Of a DNA stretch of 16,981 nucleotides, positions 1 through 6,596 are shown piece after piece (position 1 is the first letter of the stretch; each line of letters begins with the position of its first letter). The DNA lies in NCBI GenBank assembly GCA_015492915.1, contig WGED01000706.1:1-16981 (forward strand), given 5' to 3'. The notes under the pieces were generated by a model that was not told the origin of the DNA, made no database searches, and saw only the letters and a program-made list of their open reading frames with translations. Both the position numbers and the translations under genes were made by a program. This DNA is from Cyclobacteriaceae bacterium. GTDB lineage: Bacteria; Bacteroidota; Bacteroidia; Cytophagales; Cyclobacteriaceae.

Positions 1-2
1 AA

Positions 3-3000
3 GAGACAGGGTATAAGGATGCCATTATTTACGAGTTGCACATTAAGGCATTCATGGACAAGAATAACGATGGTATCGGTGACTTTGAAGGATTGTTTGA
101 TCGGCTGGATTATCTCGAAAATCTGGGTGTCACAACCATCTGGCTATTGCCCTTTTTCCCGTCGCCACTTCGCGATGACGGTTATGATATTTCTGATTAT
201 ACTTCCATCCATCCTTTTTATGGAAATATAAATGATTTCAAGAAGTTTCTGCGCGAGGCGCACAAGCGCAACCTTAAGGTGATCATCGAAATGGTCATGA
301 ACCATACCTCCGATAAGCACGAGTGGTTTCAACGTGCGCGAAGAGCTCCTAAAGGATCGCCGGAGAGGGATTTTTATGTATGGACCGACGATCCGAACAA
401 ATTCAAGGATGCGAGGATCATCTTTACCGATTACGAATCTTCCAACTGGACGTGGGATCCTGTTGCGGAGCAATATTATTGGCATCGCTTCTTCCATCAT
501 CAGCCCGATCTCAACTATTACAATCCGCTGGTTCAGAAAGAGATGTTTAAGGTGATGGACTTCTGGCTCAGCATGGGTGTGGATGGTTTCCGGCTCGATG
601 CCATACCTTATCTTTTTGAGGAGGAAGGAACCAACTGTGAAAACTTGCCCCAGACGCATGAATTCCTGAAAAAGCTCCGTAAATATGTTGACAGCAAATA
701 CGACAACGTGCTTCTGCTTGCCGAGGCCAATATGTGGCCTGAAGACAGCGCGGCCTATTTTGGCGATGGCGATGAATGCCAGATGAATTATCACTTCCCC
801 ATCATGCCGCGCATGTTTATGGCTGTCAACATGGAAAACAGGTATCCGATCATGGACATCATCGATCAGACGCCCGAGATACCTGAAACATGCCAGTGGG
901 CTACTTTTCTGAGAAATCACGATGAGTTGACACTGGAAATGGTGACGGAGGAGGAGCGTGATTACATGTATAAAGTTTATACCAAAGATCCTGTGGCAAG
1001 GATCAATCTGGGTATCCGCAAAAGGCTGGCCCCCCTGCTCGAAAATGACCGCAGGAAGATTGAGTTGATGAATGTGCTGTTGTTTTCACTGCCCGGCACA
1101 CCGGTGATATATTACGGCGATGAGATCGGCATGGGCGACAACTACTACCTCGGCGACCGCAACGGCGTGCGCACCCCCATGCAATGGGATCCGGGAAGAA
1201 ATGCCGGTTTTTCCAAGGCCAATCCGCAGAAGTTGTATCTTCCGCTTATCATCGATCCCGAATATCAGTATGAGTTTGTTAATGTCGAAAATCAGCTCGG
1301 AAACACTAATTCTTTACTCTGGTGGAACAGACGGCTGATCAAGATGCGCAAACGGTTTAAGGCATTTGGCAGGGGATCGATCAGGTTCCTCGATTCGGAA
1401 AATCCGAAGGTGCTGGCTTTTGTGCGCTCCTGGGAGGATGAGCAAATTCTGGTGGTGGTCAACCTGTCGAGGTATGCTCAGCATGCCTGGGTAGAGATGC
1501 AAAGCCTGAAAGGATTGATTCCTGTAGAAGTTTTCAGTCAGAATAAATTCCCGAGAATCAAGAAAGCTCCTTATGGATTTACACTGTTTCCGTACGGGTA
1601 TTATTGGTTTAAGCTGGTAAAGGACGAAGAGCATATCTCCATACTGCCACCGCACAGTGATGAAGACCTTGTAATCTCGAAGTGGGATGACCTCGTGCAT
1701 GTGAACAATGAAGACCGCTTTAAAAATGATATCCTGCTGCCATATCTCAGAAATCAGCAATGGTTCAACAAGCTGAAGCGCAAGATCGAGTCGCTGAAGA
1801 TTTTTGACCTGATCCCTATCAAGGGCAAGCACTATCATTTTAATGGATTTACCATTATTATCGATGTGAATTTCTTTGAAGGGCTTTATGAAAAATACAG
1901 GCTGGCTATTGGGTTTGCGAGCGGAAAGGAAGAGCGCATACTGATCGCCGAGCACAAGAGTGCCGTCATTTCGCGTATTGTACTCAATGGCAAAGAGGGT
2001 ATTTTATTCGATGCGTCTTACAGCGCGGCTTATCGCAAAACCATGTTTCAGTTGCTCAGGCGGCATGCTTCTATCAAAATGAAAACCTCAGTGGTGAAGT
2101 TTGATGTAAATGATCAATTGAAGAAGTTGTTGTCGGAACCTGAAAATGAACGCAACAACAGGCTGGTGCAGTCCCGTACGAGCCATGTGATCATTCATTA
2201 TAATAAAAAATTCATACTGAAACTCTACAGAAAGATCGACCGCGGCACAGATCGCGAAGTGGAAATATCGCGATACCTGTGGGAGCAAAAGAATTTCACT
2301 CATGTGCCGCAGTATTTTGGCCAAATCGAATATATCAGGCAGAATGACATTAAACGGACGCTCGCCATTATCCAGGATTATATCCCCAATTATGGTACGG
2401 CCTGGCAATATTTCTCCGATGCCCTTAACAGGTTTTATGAGCGTGTAAGTGTACAGGGAGGAGAGATAGAGCTACCGCCTATCCAGGGGTCGCTGGAGCA
2501 TCCGATGCGGTTTGAAGAATTGAAAGAACGCACCCAGGAGCTCATCGGTGGCGCTCACGTGGAACACATCAGGCTGCTGGCCAAGCGAACCGCTGAGATG
2601 CATACGGCGCTCGGCACAGACTGGAAACATGAGGACTTTGCCCCGGAGGAGTTTTCGCTTCATTATCAGAGATCGCTTTTTTCAGGATACAAATCGCTGG
2701 TGCGCCAGGCCATGGATTTATTGCGAAAACATTTTGATGAATTTGCGCCGAACCATCAGGAGGAGATAGAAACTCTCTTCAGTGTCAAAGAACAATTGCT
2801 CGCTAAGATGCGGAGGATATACGACCATAAGATTGAAGCGGTCAAAATCAGGCCTCACGGCAATTATCAGCTCGAGGCGCTGCTCTTCAAAGACGGTGAT
2901 TTTGTCATCATTAATTTTGAGGGCGATCCCTCGTTTTCACTCACTGAGCGGCGACTCAGAAAATCGCCCCTGACAGATCTGGCGAGCATGCTCAAGTCAT

Positions 3001-3293
3001 TCCACATGGTGGCGTACTCGGCATTGTGGCAAAATGAACCCTCGGGAAGGCTGGCGGAGCATTGGTTCCATCACATCGGACAGATATTCCTGGCCAACTA
3101 CAAGGACATAGTCAATGGCCATGAGTTTATTCCGAATGAGGAAGATTTCAACCTGCTGCTCGATATTTATCTGCTTGAAAAGTACCTGAATGATGTGCCG
3201 CTCGCTATGAAAGATGAAAATAAGAAGAACAGGATCATTCCCGTAAGGGGCCTGCTGAAAGTGATGAACAAGAGTTTCCTCAGCGAAGATTAG
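3..3293 (+). CDS. treS: Trehalose synthase-maltokinase fusion (TreS-Mak), 5' end cut by window edge; kinase half appears degenerate
   Basis: The N-terminal half is a GH13 trehalose synthase, which interconverts maltose and trehalose in the cytoplasm; the C-terminal half is a maltokinase-like domain, which in the family makes maltose-1-phosphate for GlgE. The frame is open from position 3 (reading YKDAIIYELHIKAF, a TreS N-terminal signature), so the TTG at 36 is an internal leucine and only a few residues are lost. The GH13 triad is intact: nucleophile Asp 597-599 (GFRLDAIPYL), acid/base Glu 723-725 (LLAEANMW) and Asp 921-923 (FLRNHDEL). In the kinase half, the lysine of FILKLYRK (2220-2222) and the ERRLRKSPLTDLASMLKSF tail are kept. 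However, the expected HGDYHLGQ reads HGNYQLEA (Asn 2862-2864) and the expected DFEG reads NFEG (Asn 2913-2915). TreS identity is secure; loss of kinase activity is inferred. A glgE gene might lie upstream, outside the window. Confidence 0.95.
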   Translation, partial: ETGYKDAIIYELHIKAFMDKNNDGIGDFEGLFDRLDYLENLGVTTIWLLPFFPSPLRDDGYDISDYTSIHPFYGNINDFKKFLREAHKRNLKVIIEMVMNHTSDKHEWFQRARRAPKGSPERDFYVWTDDPNKFKDARIIFTDYESSNWTWDPVAEQYYWHRFFHHQPDLNYYNPLVQKEMFKVMDFWLSMGVDGFRLDAIPYLFEEEGTNCENLPQTHEFLKKLRKYVDSKYDNVLLLAEANMWPEDSAAYFGDGDECQMNYHFPIMPRMFMAVNMENRYPIMDIIDQTPEIPETCQWATFLRNHDELTLEMVTEEERDYMYKVYTKDPVARINLGIRKRLAPLLENDRRKIELMNVLLFSLPGTPVIYYGDEIGMGDNYYLGDRNGVRTPMQWDPGRNAGFSKANPQKLYLPLIIDPEYQYEFVNVENQLGNTNSLLWWNRRLIKMRKRFKAFGRGSIRFLDSENPKVLAFVRSWEDEQILVVVNLSRYAQHAWVEMQSLKGLIPVEVFSQNKFPRIKKAPYGFTLFPYGYYWFKLVKDEEHISILPPHSDEDLVISKWDDLVHVNNEDRFKNDILLPYLRNQQWFNKLKRKIESLKIFDLIPIKGKHYHFNGFTIIIDVNFFEGLYEKYRLAIGFASGKEERILIAEHKSAVISRIVLNGKEGILFDASYSAAYRKTMFQLLRRHASIKMKTSVVKFDVNDQLKKLLSEPENERNNRLVQSRTSHVIIHYNKKFILKLYRKIDRGTDREVEISRYLWEQKNFTHVPQYFGQIEYIRQNDIKRTLAIIQDYIPNYGTAWQYFSDALNRFYERVSVQGGEIELPPIQGSLEHPMRFEELKERTQELIGGAHVEHIRLLAKRTAEMHTALGTDWKHEDFAPEEFSLHYQRSLFSGYKSLVRQAMDLLRKHFDEFAPNHQEEIETLFSVKEQLLAKMRRIYDHKIEAVKIRPHGNYQLEALLFKDGDFVIINFEGDPSFSLTERRLRKSPLTDLASMLKSFHMVAYSALWQNEPSGRLAEHWFHHIGQIFLANYKDIVNGHEFIPNEEDFNLLLDIYLLEKYLNDVPLAMKDENKKNRIIPVRGLLKVMNKSFLSED

Positions 3294-3307
3294 GGATTTG
3301 CGGTTTA

Positions 3308-3325
3308 CCGGCAGGTACAAGCCGG
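3308..3325. terminator. Candidate bidirectional terminator between convergent genes
   Basis: CCGGC (3308-3312) and GCCGG (3321-3325) form a perfect 5-bp stem around an 8-nt loop, in the 36-bp gap between the convergent treS and small membrane protein genes. The plus-strand flank is followed by AAGTTTATTT, a weak T-rich run. Position is the best argument; the stem is short. Confidence 0.35.
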
Positions 3326-3329
3326 AAGT

Positions 3330-3542
3330 TTATTTGGAGAGTGATTTTATAACCCAATTGAGAAACCTGAGTGCAATGATCACGCCGTAAGCATAGCCGG
3401 AAAATTCCAGGATGAACTTAGGGTCTTTGATCCATGTGTCAAATAAAATTCCATAAATCAGCACTCCGAGTAATACCAGAAAGGGCGCAAGCAATAAAAA
3501 GCTCAACTCTCTGACAAGCCACGAATTATTGTTCCGGCTCAT
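3330..3542 (-). CDS. Small two-helix membrane protein, function unknown
   Basis: A 70-residue product that I do not recognise. Two hydrophobic stretches (about residues 13-33 and 46-64) are separated by a short polar segment (FDTWIKDPK), and the C-terminus is basic, consistent with a small inner-membrane hairpin protein. It is transcribed convergently toward treS and divergently from the lipoprotein gene, with 51 bp between the two starts. There is no Shine-Dalgarno site, as is usual in this phylum, and I found no convincing TAnnTTTG element on this strand. Regular amphipathic composition with charged ends favours a real gene over chance, but the small size leaves doubt. Confidence 0.6.
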   Translation of the reverse strand: MSRNNNSWLVRELSFLLLAPFLVLLGVLIYGILFDTWIKDPKFILEFSGYAYGVIIALRFLNWVIKSLSK

Positions 3543-3565
3543 GATAACCGCTAATTTTGTTTATG

Positions 3566-3573
3566 TATCTTTG
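3566..3573 (+). promoter_or_regulatory. Bacteroidota -7 promoter element (TATCTTTG)
   Basis: TATCTTTG matches the Bacteroidota -7 consensus TAnnTTTG and lies 20 bp before the ATG at 3594. A start just downstream would give a very short leader. No good TTG/TTTG was seen at the usual 19-21 bp spacing upstream, so only half of the promoter is supported. Confidence 0.4.
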
Positions 3574-3593
3574 GCAGATAAAAATCTGATTTT

Positions 3594-4064
3594 ATGGCCG
3601 CAAAAATGCATAAAATATTTAAACATAGCCCGTTTTTTTTAATAATAAGTGCCATTGTGGTATTTTCCATTTGGGGATGCGACAATAATGCAAAAGAGTC
3701 GGAGCGGGACAGAACCGTCAGGCTGCTGGCCGGTACTCAGAGCAAAGACTGGATGGCAAGCCGGTATTTTATTGATGGCGACGAAAGGCAACTCAAGGGA
3801 TGCGACAGCACTTATGTGTTGACAATCAGAGCAAATTATACATGGAAAGAATGGAATCTCGGCGCTACTTGCGGCTTTCCGAATGAAGGTACCTGGGAAT
3901 TGAATGAGAGCAATGATGTGTTGATTGCTTATTTTACACCTGTCGCCATGCCTGATACGACTTTCATTCGCGAAATGGAAATACTGGAGCTCAGTGAGGC
4001 GATGTTTACTTATCAGCTTATAAAAAATGACCGGCAGGTGAAGATCATCCTGAAAAAGCGGTAG
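3594..4064 (+). CDS. Lipoprotein with lipocalin-like domain
   Basis: A 156-residue protein with an N-terminal lipoprotein signal: basic start, hydrophobic core at residues 13-26, and a lipobox-like IWGC with the lipidated cysteine at residue 29. A second ATG at 3606 would give a more compact signal peptide and may be the true start. The mature part (GTQSKDWMASRYFIDG, then YVLTIRANYTWKEWN, then EGTWELNESNDVLIAYF) has the pattern of Bacteroidota lipocalin-like domains: an opening tryptophan segment followed by short beta strands. These are usually small exported lipoproteins of unknown ligand. It stands alone between a divergent gene and the nonulosonate operon promoter. Family is a pattern-based call; function is unknown. 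Confidence 0.75.
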   Translation: MAAKMHKIFKHSPFFLIISAIVVFSIWGCDNNAKESERDRTVRLLAGTQSKDWMASRYFIDGDERQLKGCDSTYVLTIRANYTWKEWNLGATCGFPNEGTWELNESNDVLIAYFTPVAMPDTTFIREMEILELSEAMFTYQLIKNDRQVKIILKKR

Positions 4065-4074
4065 CTGTTACCGC
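4058..4074 (+). terminator. Hairpin at the end of the lipoprotein gene, possible terminator
   Basis: GCGGTA (4058-4063) and TACCGC (4069-4074) form a perfect 6-bp stem with a 5-nt loop that overlaps the stop codon at 4062-4064. A T-rich stretch begins about 8 nt later rather than immediately, so this is a weak intrinsic terminator at best. Confidence 0.35.
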
Positions 4075-4118
4075 ATGAGATTTTCGTGATTTTTCCCCAC
4101 CATCTTTTGCTTTGACCG

Positions 4119-4149
4119 TTGGCAACTATGGTTTTTCCGTATAGCTTTG
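4119..4149 (+). promoter_or_regulatory. Promoter of the nonulosonate operon (TTG-N20-TAGCTTTG)
   Basis: TTG at 4119-4121 and TAGCTTTG at 4142-4149 are separated by 20 bp, which fits the Bacteroidota -33/-7 promoter (TTTG or TTG, about 19-21 bp, TAnnTTTG). Transcription would start near 4155 and leave a leader of about 28 nt before the ATG at 4183. Confidence 0.6.
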
Positions 4150-4182
4150 TCTATGAAATTTTGGCAATTTTTATTGAAATAA

Positions 4183-4956
4183 ATGAGTGATAAGGGGCAT
4201 ACAGACAATGACTACGGCATAATTATCCAGGCACGAACAGGCTCAACAAGGCTTGAGAATAAGGTCATGCGCCCCTTCCATGAGAAAAAGGGTATTTTGC
4301 AGATCATGATCGAGCGGTTGCGGGCCGGGCTGCCCGATATCCCCCTGATCGTAGCCACGAGCAATGTGCCGGCCGACAGACAGATATATGATCTTGCTGT
4401 TGAACTTGGAGTCAGGGCCTTTCAAGGTAGTGAGGATGATGTACTTCAGCGGTTCATTGATGCTGCGCGGTATTTCGGCGTCAGGAATATTATCCGTATC
4501 TGTTCGGATAATCCTTTTCTGGATGTCGAGTCGATCAATATGCTGATCAAGCGTCACAAAGAGCATCCTGTTGATTATATGTCGTATGAAATAAAACCCG
4601 GGCTGCCAGTGATCCTCAGTCATATTGGTATCTATGCGGAAATCGTGCGGCTCGAGGCCCTTGAAAATGAGGCGAAACTCACGGAGGATATTGCGGTGCG
4701 TCAGCACGTTACGTATTATATTTACAAACATCCGGAGCAGTTCGAGGTTGAGTTTCTGAAAGTGCCGCTGTCTGCTGAAATGCTGACTGATATACGACTC
4801 ACAGTGGATACGGAAATGGATTTCGCCCTCGCACAGGAACTTTATGAAAAATTCATTGAAAATTCATGGTCGGTAGCGCAGTTGATCGATCATGTTCGCT
4901 CAAAAGACGAATTGCTGGAAAAGATGAAGGAATTAATTGACAACAACCCGAAATAA
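4183..4956 (+). CDS. SpsF-type cytidylyltransferase (acylneuraminate/Kdo cytidylyltransferase family)
   Basis: A 257-residue member of the CMP-Kdo/acylneuraminate cytidylyltransferase superfamily, of the SpsF type. Its expected role is to join CMP from CTP to a 2-keto-3-deoxy acid sugar, the last activation step before transfer to a glycan. The nucleotide-binding N-terminus reads IIIQARTGSTRLENKVM (about residues 13-29). SEDDVLQRF follows near residue 83, RICSDNPFLD near 105-114 holds the conserved Asp for metal binding, and RLTVDTEMDF lies near 206. Its stop codon shares one base with the next start (TAATG at 4954-4958), so it is translationally coupled to the NeuB-family gene. In Bacillus subtilis spsE and spsF are similarly paired. 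The exact acceptor sugar is not readable from sequence. Confidence 0.85.
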   Translation: MSDKGHTDNDYGIIIQARTGSTRLENKVMRPFHEKKGILQIMIERLRAGLPDIPLIVATSNVPADRQIYDLAVELGVRAFQGSEDDVLQRFIDAARYFGVRNIIRICSDNPFLDVESINMLIKRHKEHPVDYMSYEIKPGLPVILSHIGIYAEIVRLEALENEAKLTEDIAVRQHVTYYIYKHPEQFEVEFLKVPLSAEMLTDIRLTVDTEMDFALAQELYEKFIENSWSVAQLIDHVRSKDELLEKMKELIDNNPK

Positions 4957-6005
4957 TGGAAAGAACATTTGTCATCGCTGAAATAGGGCAAAACCATAAC
5001 GGTTCCGTTGAGATCGCGAGGAAGATCATCGATATCGTGGCCAAAAATGTAGTGGATAGTTTTACAGGTAAAAAGCTGCCGGGCTTCGATGCCATTAAAC
5101 TCACAAAACGTGATCTGGCGGAAGAACTCTCGGAGGCTGAATACAACAAGCCGTATCTCACGCCACATTCTTTTGGCAAAACATATGGTGAGCACCGCGA
5201 ATTTCTGGAGTTATCGGAAGAGCAGCATTACGAATTGTATCAGTATGCCAAATCGAAAGGATTGAAGGTAGTGGAGACACTCTGTGCCCGGGGTTGCCTC
5301 AATCTGCTCAATTATTTCAAACCTGACTATCTCAAGATCGCTTCGCGTGATCTGACCAATCTTCCATTGCTCGATGCGATGGCAGAAACGAAAATCCCCA
5401 TGATCCTTTCCACAGGCATGGCCGGCAAAAAGGAATTGGATGACGCCCTGGAGGTGATCACCAGACATCATGAAAATGTTGCCATTCTCCATTGCTTGTC
5501 GCAGTACCCTGCTGAGTATGAGAATATTAACCTTCGGTCGATCCATTACCTTCAAAAGCATTACGGCAAATTCACCATCGGTTATTCCGATCATTCCATA
5601 GGCATTGTGGTGCCTGTGGTGGCTGTGGGCATGGGCGCGCGCGTCATCGAGAAGCACGTCACACTCGACAGGAATATGAAAGGCACGGATCATAAGGGCT
5701 CCCTCGGGCCGGAGGGCATGTACCGCTTTATCCGCGACTTGCGCAATGTGGAAGATGCTATGGGCAAAGAAGATATTTTTATCAGCCCTTCGGTGAAGGA
5801 GACACAGAAAAAGCTGGAGCGGTCGGTCGCGACGCTCAGGGCAATAAAAAAAGGCGAGGTGATCGGTGAAGGGGATGTGCACCTGCTGAGTCCCGGAGAT
5901 GGCTTTAAGTGGGCTGAACGGCATCTCGTGGTGGGCAAAAAAGCCAGAAGGGATCTTAAAAAAGACGAAATCATTTATCCTGACGATATTGAAAATGGAA
6001 ATTAA
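4956..6005 (+). CDS. NeuB-family nonulosonic acid synthase with C-terminal SAF domain
   Basis: A 349-residue sialic-acid-synthase homologue: these enzymes condense phosphoenolpyruvate with a six-carbon sugar or sugar phosphate to give a nine-carbon 2-keto-3-deoxy acid. The TIM barrel spans about residues 1-275. It opens with AEIGQNHNG and carries metal-ligand histidines in GYSDHSIG (His213) and EKHVTLDRN (His234). The SAF/antifreeze-like domain spans about 288-346 (RSVATLRAIKKGE, VGKKARRDLKKDEII). Two segments differ from textbook NeuB: IKLTKRDL (47-54) where NeuB usually has a FQ/FKAE-type motif, and KIASRDLTNLPLL (127-139) where NeuB has KIPSGEITNYPLL. These suggest a separate subfamily and possibly a different substrate (for example mannose-6-phosphate giving KDN-9-phosphate, or a legionaminic precursor). 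It overlaps the next gene by 11 bp. Confidence 0.9.
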   Translation: MERTFVIAEIGQNHNGSVEIARKIIDIVAKNVVDSFTGKKLPGFDAIKLTKRDLAEELSEAEYNKPYLTPHSFGKTYGEHREFLELSEEQHYELYQYAKSKGLKVVETLCARGCLNLLNYFKPDYLKIASRDLTNLPLLDAMAETKIPMILSTGMAGKKELDDALEVITRHHENVAILHCLSQYPAEYENINLRSIHYLQKHYGKFTIGYSDHSIGIVVPVVAVGMGARVIEKHVTLDRNMKGTDHKGSLGPEGMYRFIRDLRNVEDAMGKEDIFISPSVKETQKKLERSVATLRAIKKGEVIGEGDVHLLSPGDGFKWAERHLVVGKKARRDLKKDEIIYPDDIENGN

Positions 6006-6510
6006 ACTGATAGCCACAGATATTGACGGCGTTTGGACCGACGGCGGCATGTACTATGACAATGAAGGCAACGAATGGAAAAAATTCAATACCTATGACA
6101 GCGCGGGCATTTTTTTCTGTAAGGTAAATGGCATCCAAACAGCCATTTTCACCGGTGAGGAGACCGAGATCGTGAAAAGAAGGGCTGACAAGCTCATTGT
6201 TGACCATCTCTTTCAAGGCGTGAAAAATAAGCTGAAATCCATGAACGAGTTGTGCCGCAAACTGGGCATTTCGCTCGATCAGGTGGCCTATATCGGCGAC
6301 GATCTCAATGACATCGAACTGCTCAAAGAGGTAGGGCTGAGCGCTTGTCCCCATAGTTCTCCTGAGTATGTAAAGGAAGTGGTGGATTGGGAAATGGACA
6401 AAAACGGTGGTGATGGTGTGTTCAGAGAGTTTGTCGAAAAGATCCTTGAAGAAGAAGGTCTCCTGGATTCAACGATCACGAAAACGCTTGAAATGATGAA
6501 TAACCGATAG
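5995..6510 (+). CDS. KdsC-like HAD phosphatase (C0 type), likely nonulosonate-phosphate phosphatase
   Basis: A 171-residue capless HAD hydrolase resembling 3-deoxy-octulosonate-8-phosphate phosphatase (KdsC) and the Bacteroides thetaiotaomicron KDN-9-phosphate phosphatase. Motif I is ATDIDGVWTDG with nucleophile Asp9 and acid Asp11, motif II is FTGEE (Thr53), a motif III lysine lies in GVKNKLK near residue 80, and motif IV is IGDDLNDIELL (Asp102/103). The C-terminal NGGDGVFREFVEKIL matches the closing element of KdsC tetramers. I chose ATG 5995 because homology begins there; the longer frame from 5899 lies inside the synthase gene. Overlap with the synthase implies translational coupling and suggests that the synthase product is phosphorylated, that is, a KDN- or Neu5Ac-9-phosphate-type route. 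The phosphate substrate is inferred. Confidence 0.88.
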   Translation: MEIKLIATDIDGVWTDGGMYYDNEGNEWKKFNTYDSAGIFFCKVNGIQTAIFTGEETEIVKRRADKLIVDHLFQGVKNKLKSMNELCRKLGISLDQVAYIGDDLNDIELLKEVGLSACPHSSPEYVKEVVDWEMDKNGGDGVFREFVEKILEEEGLLDSTITKTLEMMNNR

Positions 6511-6561
6511 AATTTATAATTCCGGCAGCCAACCTCCTCACTGAATCAGGAATAAGACGTT

Positions 6562-6585
6562 CCAAATTCCCGATTTGAATTTTGG
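6562..6585. terminator. Hairpin in the gap between the two convergent glycan operons
   Basis: CCAAATTC (6562-6569) can pair with GAATTTTGG (6577-6585) with one bulged T, leaving a 7-nt loop. It lies in the 86-bp gap between the plus operon (ending 6510) and the minus operon (ending 6597), where a bidirectional terminator is expected. It is AT-rich, so stability is modest. Confidence 0.3.
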
Positions 6586-6596
6586 GTTTAAAATAT

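Noticed and set aside
144..920. 258-codon open frame on the minus strand inside treS
   Set aside because: It lies wholly antisense to the GH13 catalytic domain, which has conserved motifs throughout, and the translated product has no recognisable domain.
5899..5994. 32-residue N-terminal extension of the HAD phosphatase
   Set aside because: The extension lies inside the synthase gene and resembles no phosphatase; KdsC-like homology starts at ATG 5995.
5211..6050. 279-codon minus-strand open frame
   Set aside because: It is antisense to the NeuB-family synthase, whose catalytic and SAF motifs are continuous over the same bases.
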